A DNA stretch of 64,000 nt from Sphingobium estronivorans. Lineage in GTDB: Bacteria > Pseudomonadota > Alphaproteobacteria > Sphingomonadales > Sphingomonadaceae. The notes beneath the pieces were generated by a model. It saw only the letters and a program-made list of their open reading frames with translations. It was not told where the DNA came from and made no database searches. Location of the stretch: assembly GCF_008692605.1 (NCBI RefSeq), contig NZ_LFCT01000025.1:1-64000 (forward strand), read 5' to 3'. Positions 52,458-60,950 of this stretch are shown piece by piece. Position numbers and translations under genes: made by a program. Numbering within the stretch: the stretch's first letter is position 1; each line of letters opens with the position of its first letter.

Positions 52458-53063
52458 TCAACCGGGCCTGAAGGCCCAATAGAGATGACAGGGCGGGATG
52501 TTCCGCCATTCGAACCCCGTCGCCAGCCGGGCGAAGCGGCGGGCGAGAAGCGGACCGACCGCCCTGCGCATCTGATAGGCCAGCAACCAGCCATCGGGCG
52601 CGAGGGCGCGACAGCTTCTGTCCATCAGCCGAGCCGCTCGTCCCGGCGGCATCGTGGAAAAAGGCAGGCCGGACAGGATGCAGTCCGCCCGGTCCAGTCC
52701 ATGGTCCGCCATGATGCCCAGCACATTGTCCGCAGACCCGCGAACGGCGATCAGGCGCCGGTCACGCGTCCGCTCGCGCAAATGGCTGATGAAGGCAGCG
52801 CTGGTATCGATGGCCAGCAGCCGTGCATCGTCGGGCAGGCGCGCCAGCAGCGCGCGCGTGAAAATGCCCGTTCCCGGCCCATATTCGACCACGCAGCCCA
52901 TGTCTTTCCAGTCGACCGGCGCCAGCATGCTCTCCACCAGATGACGCGACGCCGGAAAGGCCGAGCCTACCGCCAGGGGATTTCGGAAAAATTCGCGGAT
53001 GGCCAAGCCCGACAACAGCGGCTTGCGGTTTGCGATCAACGCCTTCTCGAACGATACTGTCAC
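52458..53063 (-). CDS. Phospholipid N-methyltransferase-like protein (PmtA-type)
   Basis: About 201 residues, a SAM-dependent methyltransferase. The sequence FFRNPLAVGSAFPASRHLVESM followed by VEYGPGTGIFTRALLARL is characteristic of PmtA, which turns phosphatidylethanolamine into phosphatidylcholine. A GTG at 53063 gives the usual 200-residue length; longer frames to 53165 lack a ribosome site. The gene is convergent with cysQ. Relatives include rRNA dimethylases, so the lipid substrate is likely, not certain. Confidence 0.8.
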   Translation of the reverse strand: MTVSFEKALIANRKPLLSGLAIREFFRNPLAVGSAFPASRHLVESMLAPVDWKDMGCVVEYGPGTGIFTRALLARLPDDARLLAIDTSAAFISHLRERTRDRRLIAVRGSADNVLGIMADHGLDRADCILSGLPFSTMPPGRAARLMDRSCRALAPDGWLLAYQMRRAVGPLLARRFARLATGFEWRNIPPCHLYWAFRPG

Positions 53064-53215
53064 GATGGCTTCACTTTTCCCGTTTATCGGAGAAACCCGT
53101 CTCCCCTGAAGGGGTTCCGGCCGCATGACCATTTGCTCGCGCAATCGCTGCCGGTCGGGCATCATCCGCGCCGGAGTCGGAGCGCATCCGACGCGGGAAG
53201 CGGAAAGGCGGTTTT

Positions 53216-53503
53216 GTGACGCAACGGATCGACCCGATGTCGGTGGCCTTGGGCTATTGGCAGCTCGGCCTGGAAGCGGCGGAGGTCATTGGCCTGCGCC
53301 TGCCCAAATTGCTGGCCGGTGGCTCCGCCGCAGCCTTCGAAGCGCAACGGATGGTGGGGGAAAAGATCGAAGCGGCAGCGCTGCTTCATTGGAAGGCGAT
53401 GACGGGCGCTCTCGGCACGACGCCGCTATCGGTCATGCAGCGCTCCACCACCCATTATCGCCAGGCCGTGCGCAGGAACCGGCGGCGGCTGGGGAAGCGC
53501 TGA
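53216..53503 (+). CDS. Small helical protein, phasin-like
   Basis: A 95-residue all-helical protein starting with GTG (GGAAAGG 8 bases upstream). The pattern ALGYWQLGLEAAEVIGLRLPKLLAGG, then EAQRMVGEKIEAAA, resembles short phasin-like proteins that coat storage granules, but I cannot assign a family firmly. The C-terminus is strongly basic (RRNRRRLGKR). It is divergent from the PmtA-like gene and convergent with benD. Confidence 0.6.
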   Translation: MTQRIDPMSVALGYWQLGLEAAEVIGLRLPKLLAGGSAAAFEAQRMVGEKIEAAALLHWKAMTGALGTTPLSVMQRSTTHYRQAVRRNRRRLGKR

Positions 53504-53508
53504 CAGAT

Positions 53509-54285
53509 TTACCCGAGATCGCCGCCCGCCACGGGCAGGATGCTGCCGGTGACATAGCCGGCCTCGTCGGATGCCAGGAACAGGATCGGCGCCGCTTGCT
53601 CTTCCAGCGTGCCGTACCGCTTCATGAAACTCGATTCCGTGACCTGATTGACCACGTCATGCATCCAGACATCTTCCTGCGCGCTGTTGCCGTCCGGGTT
53701 GCGCGGCACGCGGCGCTCGGGCGCCGCGGTACCCCCGGGCGCGGTGGCGACCACGCGGATTCCCGCCTGGGCATATTCCATGGCCAGGCTCTGGGTGATG
53801 GCGTTGACCCCGCCCTTGGCCGCCGAATAGGGCACGCGGTTGATCCCGCGCGTGGCGTTGGAAGAGACGTTGACGATCGTGCCCCCGCCCCGCGCCAGCA
53901 TGTGCGGCAGCACCGCATGGCAGCACCAGAGCGTCGGGAAGAGCGACCGGCGGACCTCCGCCTCGATCTGGGCGGGTTCGAACGCGACATAGGGCCGCAT
54001 GCGGATCGCGCCGCCGACATTGTTGATGAGGATGTCGATCCCGCCGAAGCGCTCCGCCGCCGCCGCCATGGCTGCGGCCGCGCCTTCATGGGTTTCGAGG
54101 TCGGCGGAAAAGCCATGAGCCTCCCCTTCCGCCTCCGCCGCGACGTCGCCGACGAAATCGGCGCGGTCGACCAGCAGGACCCGTGCGCCCTCGGCAGCGG
54201 CGCGCAGGGCGACCAGCCGGCCGATCCCCTGCGCAGCGCCGGTCACGACCATGGCCTTGCCCGCGAAGCGTCCAGCGAAGATCAT
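53509..54285 (-). CDS. benD: Benzoate cis-diol dehydrogenase
   Basis: A 258-residue short-chain dehydrogenase that oxidises 1,6-dihydroxycyclohexa-2,4-diene-1-carboxylate to catechol with loss of CO2. The NAD motif VTGAAQGIGR is at the N-terminus, NNVGGAIRMRPY in the middle and the catalytic YSAAK around residue 155. The start overlaps the benC stop by four bases (ATGA). It is last in the benABCD operon. Confidence 0.94.
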   Translation of the reverse strand: MIFAGRFAGKAMVVTGAAQGIGRLVALRAAAEGARVLLVDRADFVGDVAAEAEGEAHGFSADLETHEGAAAAMAAAAERFGGIDILINNVGGAIRMRPYVAFEPAQIEAEVRRSLFPTLWCCHAVLPHMLARGGGTIVNVSSNATRGINRVPYSAAKGGVNAITQSLAMEYAQAGIRVVATAPGGTAAPERRVPRNPDGNSAQEDVWMHDVVNQVTESSFMKRYGTLEEQAAPILFLASDEAGYVTGSILPVAGGDLG

Positions 54286-55304
54286 GCCGTCACCGGTTCG
54301 CTGGCGGCGAACTTCTCATAATGGAAGTGCGCCGGCGTCACGCCCTTGTCCCTGAAGAACAGCCGGACCGCCTCGACCATCGGCGGTGGCCCGCAGAGGT
54401 AGACATCGCAATCGCCCGCGTTCAGATGCGCGTCGGTCAGATGATGGGTGACATAGCCCTTGAGCGGATGCCCGCTCGTCTCGTCCGCGACGCAGCTGGC
54501 CCATGTCATCGTCGGCAGGCGCGCGGCAAGCGCCTCGATCCGGTCGATTTCCACCAGGTCGCCGTCATGGGTCACGCCGTAGATCAGGTGGATCGGCTGT
54601 TCCGTCCCCCGGTCTGCCAACACCTCCAGCATGGAGAGCAGCGGCGCGAGGCCGGTGCCGCCCGCCAGCATCACCAGCGGCCGGTCGACCTGACGCAGGA
54701 AGAAGCTGCCATTGGGCCCGACGAAGCGCATGCGGTCGCCGCCCTTCGCCTGACTCCCCAGCCAGCCGCTCATCAGGCCGCCGGGAACATTGCGGATCAG
54801 GAAGCTCGCCTGGTCCGCGCCGGGCTTGGAACTGAAGCTATAGGCCCGGCTCTCGTTCGTGCCCGGCACCGTCATGTTCACATATTGCCCCGGCAGGAAG
54901 GCCAGCGCTTCGGGCGCGTCGAGGTCCAGCTTCAGGATGATCGTGCTGTCCGACACCAGTTCGACCGATGCCACCGCGGCGTCATGCTCGGCGGGCTTCA
55001 GCTTGCAGGCGCTCGAAGGCACCGGCACCTGAATGACGCAATCCGACGAAGGCACCATCTGACAGGTCAGGACCATGCCCTCCGCCGCTTCATCCTCGGT
55101 CAGCGCGTCCTCGACATATTCATCGCCCAGATCGTAGCTGCCCTGCTCGCAATGGCATTTGCAGGTGCCGCACACGCCGTCGGAACAGTCCATCGGCAGG
55201 TTGATCTTGTTGCGATAGGCCGCGTCCAGCACCTTCTCGCCATCTTTGCATTCGATGATGCGGGTGGCGCCGTCCTCGAAATTGAGGGCAATGCGAAAAG
55301 TCAT
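54282..55304 (-). CDS. benC: Benzoate 1,2-dioxygenase electron transfer component
   Basis: A 340-residue reductase with an N-terminal plant-type ferredoxin domain (cysteines in MDCSDGVCGTCKCHCEQGSY) and a C-terminal ferredoxin-NADP reductase-like half with the FAD motif RAYSFSS and the NAD motif MLAGGTGLAPLLSML. It passes electrons from NADH to BenAB. It lies 23 bases after benB and overlaps benD. Confidence 0.95.
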   Translation of the reverse strand: MTFRIALNFEDGATRIIECKDGEKVLDAAYRNKINLPMDCSDGVCGTCKCHCEQGSYDLGDEYVEDALTEDEAAEGMVLTCQMVPSSDCVIQVPVPSSACKLKPAEHDAAVASVELVSDSTIILKLDLDAPEALAFLPGQYVNMTVPGTNESRAYSFSSKPGADQASFLIRNVPGGLMSGWLGSQAKGGDRMRFVGPNGSFFLRQVDRPLVMLAGGTGLAPLLSMLEVLADRGTEQPIHLIYGVTHDGDLVEIDRIEALAARLPTMTWASCVADETSGHPLKGYVTHHLTDAHLNAGDCDVYLCGPPPMVEAVRLFFRDKGVTPAHFHYEKFAASEPVTA

Positions 55305-55327
55305 GGTTCCTCTCCAGTCCGCCCAGG

Positions 55328-55828
55328 TCAGATATGATAGATATCGATGACCTGGTGAATATAATCGTCTTTCAGGATCACCTTCTTCGACGTGATCTGC
55401 GGCGTCTCGCCGCCGAAATCGACCGTGTAGAAGGATGTGCCGAAGAAGCTTTGCGTCTTCTTGTAGCGATGGCTGAGCGTCTGCCAGTTGAACCGCAGGT
55501 CGACGACATCGCCCCGCTGCTCCATGATTTCGACATTGCTGACGAAATGGGAGGTGCGCGGTTCGGGCATGCTGGCGCTCGACCGTTCGGTCTTGATGCG
55601 GAAGACGCGATCTTCCAGACCCTCGCGGTTGGGATAGTAGATCAGCGAGATATGACTCTGCGGATCTTCGACGAGCAGGTCGTCATCGTCCCAGGCCGGC
55701 ATCCAGAACACCGCCTTGGGCGCATAGCAGGTCAGCCATTCGTCCCATTGCCGGTCGTCGAGGAGCCGGGCTTCGCGATAGAGAAAGGTCGTGACCTGAT
55801 CCATGGTGATGCGGGCGAGCGTGCTCAT
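55328..55828 (-). CDS. benB: Benzoate 1,2-dioxygenase small subunit
   Basis: A 166-residue beta subunit of the ring-hydroxylating dioxygenase, structural in the alpha3beta3 enzyme. The sequence LYREARLLDDRQWDEWLTCY and the SHFVSNVEI strand are typical of BenB/XylY. The ATG at 55828 overlaps the benA stop by four bases (ATGA); the longer frame to 55894 lies within benA. Confidence 0.94.
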   Translation of the reverse strand: MSTLARITMDQVTTFLYREARLLDDRQWDEWLTCYAPKAVFWMPAWDDDDLLVEDPQSHISLIYYPNREGLEDRVFRIKTERSSASMPEPRTSHFVSNVEIMEQRGDVVDLRFNWQTLSHRYKKTQSFFGTSFYTVDFGGETPQITSKKVILKDDYIHQVIDIYHI

Positions 55829-57177
55829 GCCACGTCTTCCTCTTCCCTGGCGGTTTCGTCCTGGCCGATGCCGGCGATCAGGGCCTCCGCCCAATATTCA
55901 TGCTGGCGGACGAACAGGCCTTCATCCTCGCTGCGGTCGCCGCTGAGCAGCGGCTTCAGCCCGATGGCCAGCGCATTCTCATCCGGGCCGTCGATCCAGT
56001 GGACCGCGCCACGGCTGAGGTCGTTCCACAATTTGTCCGCCCCGCCATAGCCGACCTGGCAGGACCGGAATTCCTCCAGATCGTCGGGTGTCCCCATGCC
56101 GCTGACGTTGAAGAAATCCTCATATTGACGGATACGCAGCGCACGGTCGGCAGCGCTTTCGCCCTTGGGCGCGAAGCAATAGATGGTGACTTCGGTCCGA
56201 TCGACGCTGATCGGCCGCACGACGCGGATCTGCGTCGAAAACTGATCCATCAGATAGGCGTTGGGATAGACGGCGAGATTGCGGGTCTGGCCGACGATGG
56301 GCGCCGCGCGTTCCTTGCCCAGCCGCGCCTCCAATTCCTCGCGATGGGCATAGATCGGCCGCACTTCGGGATTGAGCAGGTTGGTCCAGAGCAGGATATG
56401 GCCATGTTCGAATGCATAGACGCCGCCCACGCTCTTCGACCAGCCGTTGGCATCGACCGTCTTGGTGCCTTCCGCCTCATAGTTGCGATGGCCCATGGTG
56501 GCCGAATAGTTCCAGTGGACGGAACTGACATGATAGCCGTCGGCACCATTTTCCATGCCAAGCTTCCAGTTGCCGTCATAGGTATAGGAAGAATTGCCGC
56601 GCAGCACTTCCAGACCTTCGGGCGCGCCGTCGACGATCTGGTCGATGACAGCGCGCGTCCCGCCCAGATGATCCTCCAGCGAGAGCACGTCCGCGTTCAG
56701 GCTGCCGAACAGGAAGCCGCGATAATTTTCGAAACGCGCCAGGCGCGTCAGGTCGTGCGACCCTTCGGTGTTGAAGGACGCGGGATAATCGCCGGTCTTG
56801 CCGTCCTTCACCTTCAGCAGCTTGCCCATATTTTTGAAGGTCCAGCCATGGAAGGGACAGGTGAAACTGCCCTTATTGCCATGTTTGCGGCGGCACAGCA
56901 TCGCCCCGCGATGCGCGCAGGCGTTGATCAGACCATGCAATTCGCCATTCTTGTCGCGGGTGATGACCACCGGCTTGCGGCCGATCCAGGTCGTGAAATA
57001 ATCGTTCGGTTCCGGGATCTGGCTTTCATGCGCCAGAAATACCCAGTTGCCCTCGAAAATATGCTTCATTTCCAGGTCGAACATCGCCGGATCGGTAAAG
57101 ACGTCCCGGCGGCAGCGGTAAATGCCGTTGGCCGGATCCTCGACGACGGCGCTGGCGATGCGATCAATCATGCCCAT
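55825..57177 (-). CDS. benA: Benzoate 1,2-dioxygenase large subunit
   Basis: A 450-residue catalytic subunit that dihydroxylates benzoate. Rieske ligands are C87 and H89 (CAHRG), C107 and H110 (CPFHGW). The mononuclear iron ligands H216 and H221 with bridging D213 are in GADGYHVSSVHW. I chose the ATG at 57177, with GGAGAG 5-6 bases upstream. It heads the benABCD operon and is divergent from the LysR gene. The promoter shares its structure with catB. Confidence 0.95.
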   Translation of the reverse strand: MGMIDRIASAVVEDPANGIYRCRRDVFTDPAMFDLEMKHIFEGNWVFLAHESQIPEPNDYFTTWIGRKPVVITRDKNGELHGLINACAHRGAMLCRRKHGNKGSFTCPFHGWTFKNMGKLLKVKDGKTGDYPASFNTEGSHDLTRLARFENYRGFLFGSLNADVLSLEDHLGGTRAVIDQIVDGAPEGLEVLRGNSSYTYDGNWKLGMENGADGYHVSSVHWNYSATMGHRNYEAEGTKTVDANGWSKSVGGVYAFEHGHILLWTNLLNPEVRPIYAHREELEARLGKERAAPIVGQTRNLAVYPNAYLMDQFSTQIRVVRPISVDRTEVTIYCFAPKGESAADRALRIRQYEDFFNVSGMGTPDDLEEFRSCQVGYGGADKLWNDLSRGAVHWIDGPDENALAIGLKPLLSGDRSEDEGLFVRQHEYWAEALIAGIGQDETAREEEDVA

Positions 57178-57259
57178 CTTTTCTCTCCTTGCCCCTGGCG
57201 CGAATCCGCCCACGGTCATGAAACTTCCGGGTCACATTGATATGCCTTGCGGGTGGGGC

Positions 57260-57270
57260 TGGGAAAGACT
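57260..57270 (-). promoter_or_regulatory. Shared promoter box AGTCTTTCCCA (benA copy)
   Basis: On the minus strand AGTCTTTCCCA lies exactly 16 bases after the operator at 57287-57301, the same arrangement as at catB (28173). The benA start is 82 bases further on. Confidence 0.65.
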
Positions 57271-57286
57271 AAGTGGGTCCAGCGTC

Positions 57287-57301
57287 ATACCCTGTAGGTA
57301 T
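57287..57301. promoter_or_regulatory. BenM/CatM-type operator between benA and the LysR gene
   Basis: ATACCCTGTAGGTAT fits ATAC-N7-GTAT. It ends only 5 bases before the LysR start codon, so binding should repress the regulator gene and allow activation of benA, the usual LysR arrangement. Confidence 0.82.
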
Positions 57302-57306
57302 TACCG

Positions 57307-58239
57307 ATGGACATTCGCCAGTTACGCTACTTCATGGCCGTCGCGGCGGAACGCAATTTCAGCCGTGCTGCCGAGCGTCTCAACATGGCCCAGCCGCCAC
57401 TCAGCCGCCAGATTCAGCAGCTGGAGCACGAGGTCGGCGCAACCCTCTTCGACCGCGACGCCCGCCCCATGGCGCTGACGGAGGCTGGGCGGCTGTTCTA
57501 CGAACATGCCGTGCAGGTCACGCGCCGCCTGGACGAGTTGAAGGATGCGATGCGCAGCTTCGTCAACGCGAACCGTCCGCGCTTCGTCGTCGGTTTCGTG
57601 CCGTCGGTGCTCTACGCCCGCCTGCCGAACATCATCCGCAATTTCCGCAAGGCGGTGCCCGAAGTCGAACTCAGTCTGGTCGAGATGATGAGCATCGAGC
57701 AGATCGTCGCGCTGAAGGAGGGACGCATCGATGTCGGCTTCGGCCGCCTCCGCTTCGAAGACCCCGCCATCGAACGGGAGGTCTTGCGCGAGGAGGAACT
57801 GGTCGCCGCCCTGCCCATCGGCCATCGGCTGCTCAAGGGTGATCGGCCCGTCGATCTCACCGCCTTGTCCGACGAATCCGTGATTGTGTATCCGCGCGAA
57901 CCCCGGCCCAGCTATGCCGATCAGGTTCTATCGCTGTTGCGCGACCATGGCGTGGCGCCGGCGGCCGTCCATGAGGTCCGTGAATTGCAGACGGCGCTGG
58001 GCCTGGTCGCCGCGGAGGTCGGCGTCTGCATCGTTCCCTCCTCGGTCCATGTGATGGGCCGGCGGGATCTGGTGTTCCGCGAACTGACCGAAAAGGCCGT
58101 GTCGCCCATCATCATGAGCCACCGGAAAAACGATAATTCGACCAATCTGGCAGCCATGGCGGCCAGCGTCGCGGCGATTTACGATGAGTGGCACTGGCCG
58201 GTATCTGCCGGGCTAAGGCGGCGCCTGCCTCAGCAGTGA
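57307..58239 (+). CDS. LysR family regulator of ben/cat genes (BenM/CatR-type)
   Basis: A 310-residue LysR-type activator. The N-terminus MDIRQLRYFMAVAAERNFSRAAERL-like helix is typical of the CatM/BenM/CatR branch, and the effector domain is full length (residues 90-300). Known members respond to cis,cis-muconate and benzoate. Matching operators stand at its own start and at catB, 29 kb away. The gene name is left open because benM and catR types cannot be told apart here. Confidence 0.9.
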   Translation: MDIRQLRYFMAVAAERNFSRAAERLNMAQPPLSRQIQQLEHEVGATLFDRDARPMALTEAGRLFYEHAVQVTRRLDELKDAMRSFVNANRPRFVVGFVPSVLYARLPNIIRNFRKAVPEVELSLVEMMSIEQIVALKEGRIDVGFGRLRFEDPAIEREVLREEELVAALPIGHRLLKGDRPVDLTALSDESVIVYPREPRPSYADQVLSLLRDHGVAPAAVHEVRELQTALGLVAAEVGVCIVPSSVHVMGRRDLVFRELTEKAVSPIIMSHRKNDNSTNLAAMAASVAAIYDEWHWPVSAGLRRRLPQQ

Positions 58240-58248
58240 CAAAGAGAC

Positions 58249-58279
58249 GCGCGAAAACGCACCGTCACCGCGCTTTTTT
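58249..58279 (+). terminator. Possible Rho-independent terminator after the LysR gene
   Basis: GCGCG, a 15-base loop, CGCGC, then six T. The stem is short and the loop long, so the call is weak. Confidence 0.4.
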
Positions 58280-58318
58280 GCCCGATACAGCGGGTCCTTC
58301 CGCTGCTATGGTCACCCG

Positions 58319-59275
58319 ATGATCGAGACAGCAGATGCCATGACGCGGGACATGCGCTTTATAAAAGGCGCCGCCTTCGCCATGGGTTCGGACAATTTCT
58401 ATTCCGAAGAAGCGCCGGTGCGGCAGGTCCGCGTGGACAGTTTCTGGATTGATGAAACCCCCGTGACCAACCGCCAGTTCGCGGAATTTGTCGAGGCCAC
58501 CGGCTACCGCACTTTTGCCGAGACAGCCCCCGATCCCAAGGATTATCCCGGCATGCCGCCCGAAATGGCGCGGGCCGGATCGCTGCTGTTCCAGCGCACG
58601 GCGACCCCGGTCGACCTCAACGATTTCAGCCAATGGTGGCATTTCAGCTTCGGCACGGATTGGCGCCATCCCCATGGCCCCGACAGCAATCTGGACGATC
58701 TGTGGGATCATCCGGTGGTCCATGTCGTGCTTCAGGATGCGGAGGCCTATGCCAAATGGACCGGCAAGACGCTGCCGACCGAGGCGGAATGGGAATTTGC
58801 CGCGCGCGGTGGGCTGGACGGGGCGGATTATGCCTGGGGCGACGAACTCGCGCCCGGCGGCGCGATGCTCGCCAATTACTGGCAAGGCATGTTTCCCTAC
58901 AGCAATTTGCTGGAGGACGGTTATGAACGGACCTCGCCCGTGCGCACCTACGCGCCCAACGGCTATGGCCTGTACGACATGATCGGCAATGTCTGGGAAT
59001 GGACGACCGACTGGTATGCGCAGCCCCGGGTCGAGCGCAAGGCGAAGGGAAGCTGCTGCGTCCCCTCCAATCCGCGCGGCGGCACGAAGCGCGAGAGCCT
59101 GGACCCCGCCATGCCGCATGTGCCGATTGCACGGAAGGTGTTGAAGGGCGGTTCCCATCTCTGCGCGCCCAGCTATTGCCAGCGCTACCGCCCCGCCGCC
59201 CGCCATCCGCAGGCGGTGGACAGCTCCACCAGCCATATCGGTTTCCGCTGCATCATCCGCGAACCGGGCCGCTGA
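58319..59275 (+). CDS. Formylglycine-generating enzyme (SUMF1/FGE-like)
   Basis: A 318-residue protein of the SUMF1 family. The two catalytic copper-binding cysteines of true FGE are present: C282 and C287 in GGSHLCAPSYCQRYRPAAR, matching the human C336/C341 arrangement. FGE converts a cysteine of type I sulfatases to formylglycine. No sulfatase is encoded in the window. The N-terminal MGSDNFYSEEAPVRQVRVDSFWIDE is typical. No signal peptide is seen, so it should act in the cytoplasm. It precedes a small hypothetical gene by 22 bases. The start could also be the ATG at 58340 or 58352. Confidence 0.88.
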   Translation: MIETADAMTRDMRFIKGAAFAMGSDNFYSEEAPVRQVRVDSFWIDETPVTNRQFAEFVEATGYRTFAETAPDPKDYPGMPPEMARAGSLLFQRTATPVDLNDFSQWWHFSFGTDWRHPHGPDSNLDDLWDHPVVHVVLQDAEAYAKWTGKTLPTEAEWEFAARGGLDGADYAWGDELAPGGAMLANYWQGMFPYSNLLEDGYERTSPVRTYAPNGYGLYDMIGNVWEWTTDWYAQPRVERKAKGSCCVPSNPRGGTKRESLDPAMPHVPIARKVLKGGSHLCAPSYCQRYRPAARHPQAVDSSTSHIGFRCIIREPGR

Positions 59276-59297
59276 TTTTCATATATGGGACGACTTG

Positions 59298-59540
59298 ATG
59301 CTCAACATGCCCTGGGACCAGCCCGCCACCATGATCGACCTTGATGGCAAGGCGCCGATCATCGGCACGATCCGCGATTGCGCCCAGCATTTCGCGATTT
59401 TCAAGCCCCATGCCAAGGAACAGGCGCGTATCCTGCTGACCCAGCCGGTCCATCGCGAAGGCCGCAAGACGCGCACCTGGGTGCTCGAACCCTGGGAGAT
59501 TGAGAAGCTGGTCGAGCGGCTGCGCGCCGAGGTGCATTAA
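59298..59540 (+). CDS. Small hypothetical protein
   Basis: An 80-residue protein of mixed alpha/beta character ending in a charged helix (WEIEKLVERLRAEVH). The pattern PWDQPATMIDLDGKAPIIGT followed by a helix recalls small DUF982-like proteins, but the match is too weak to assign. It follows the FGE-like gene by 22 bases and likely shares its transcript. GGGA stands upstream of the ATG. Confidence 0.6.
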   Translation: MLNMPWDQPATMIDLDGKAPIIGTIRDCAQHFAIFKPHAKEQARILLTQPVHREGRKTRTWVLEPWEIEKLVERLRAEVH

Positions 59541-59549
59541 ACGGAACGG

Positions 59550-60950
59550 TCAGGCAGGCCCGCCCAATGCCTTGACCAGCGCGACGCTCGCGCGCATCCG
59601 CTGGGTTTCGACCGCCAGCAAGGCGCGCTGGGCCTCCAGCGCGTCGGTCTGCGCCGTCACCACCTCCAGATAATCCGATGCCCCGTCGCGATAGCGGGTC
59701 AGCGCCAGTTCGCTGGTCCGCCCGGCGGCCGTCGCGGCGCTCCGCTGGCTCACCGCCTGATCGGCCAGATGCCGGTTGGCCGCGATCGCATCCTCGACCT
59801 GCCGGAACGCGCCCAGCACCGTTTCCCGATAGCCTGCGCTCACTTCCTCATATGCGGCACGGGACATCTTCACTTCCGCCCGGCGGCGCCCGCCGTCGAG
59901 CAGCGTCAGCAGCGCCGAGGCCGGACCCAGCCCCCAGAAGCTGCTGGCCTTGCTGAACACATCGCCATGGGTCGCCTGGTAACCGCCCGACAGCCCCAGG
60001 GTCACCGTCGGAAAGAAAGCCGCCTTCGCCACCCCGATCCGCGCATTGGCCGCGAACATCCGCCGTTCGGCCGCAGCGATATCCGGCCGCCGCTGCAACA
60101 GTTCCGAAGGCGCGCCCGCAGGCAGTTCCGGAGCGGCCAGCGGCTGCGCGTGCACGGGCACGGAAAAATCGGACGCGACTGCGCCGACCAGCGCGGCGAT
60201 CTCATGTTCCGTCGCCGCGCGTTCATTGGCGACAGCGGAAATCTGGGCGCGCGCATTATCCAGCACCGTCTTGGCCCGGTTAACGTCGATCCCCGATGCA
60301 ATGCCGCCATCGTGGCGCGTGGTCGTCAACCGATAGGCCCGGTCGAACGCCTCCACCGTTTGCCGCAGCAATTCCGCCTCGGCATCCAGTCCGCGCAGCC
60401 GCGCATAGGCATCGGCCACCGCCGCCTGAAGACTGAGCCGGGCCGAGGCCAGATCGCCCCCGCTCGCCTGGGCGTCGGCCCGCGCAGCCTTCACGCTGTT
60501 GCGGATGCGGCCCCAGAGGTCCAGCTCATAGTCCAGCGTCGCGCCGACGGAAAAATCATCATAAGTCGGCGCAGTCCCATTGCCGCCGAAGCGATTGCCC
60601 GACAGTCGCTGACGGCTGGCATCGCCCCCTACGCCGACCTGCGGAAAGAGGTCCGCCCTTTCCACCCGCGCCGCCGCCCGCGCCTGATCGTAACGCGCCA
60701 GTGCTGCCGCCAGGGTCGGGCTGGCCTGTTCCGCCCTCGCTTCCAGATCGTTCAGCACCGGATCGCCAAAGGCTTCCCACCATCTGCCCCGCGATGCCTG
60801 GTCCCCCGGTGTGGCGGCGGTCCAGCCCTCGACTTCCTTGAAGCTCTGCGGCACGGCGTTTGCGGGCGGGCGGTAGGCCGGTGCCATGGAACACCCCGCC
60901 AACGACAGCCCCGTCAACAACAGGGCCGCCGCCCGGCGATCAACGCCCAT
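59550..60950 (-). CDS. RND efflux outer membrane lipoprotein, NodT family
   Basis: About 466 residues, a TolC-like outer membrane factor. The lipobox LAGC has the lipid-carrying C20, and the two repeats of the OMF coiled-coil barrel are complete. The start at 60950 has AAGGA 8 bases upstream and overlaps the end of the adaptor gene by 11 bases. It is the last gene of a pump-adaptor-channel operon. Confidence 0.92.
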   Translation of the reverse strand: MGVDRRAAALLLTGLSLAGCSMAPAYRPPANAVPQSFKEVEGWTAATPGDQASRGRWWEAFGDPVLNDLEARAEQASPTLAAALARYDQARAAARVERADLFPQVGVGGDASRQRLSGNRFGGNGTAPTYDDFSVGATLDYELDLWGRIRNSVKAARADAQASGGDLASARLSLQAAVADAYARLRGLDAEAELLRQTVEAFDRAYRLTTTRHDGGIASGIDVNRAKTVLDNARAQISAVANERAATEHEIAALVGAVASDFSVPVHAQPLAAPELPAGAPSELLQRRPDIAAAERRMFAANARIGVAKAAFFPTVTLGLSGGYQATHGDVFSKASSFWGLGPASALLTLLDGGRRRAEVKMSRAAYEEVSAGYRETVLGAFRQVEDAIAANRHLADQAVSQRSAATAAGRTSELALTRYRDGASDYLEVVTAQTDALEAQRALLAVETQRMRASVALVKALGGPA

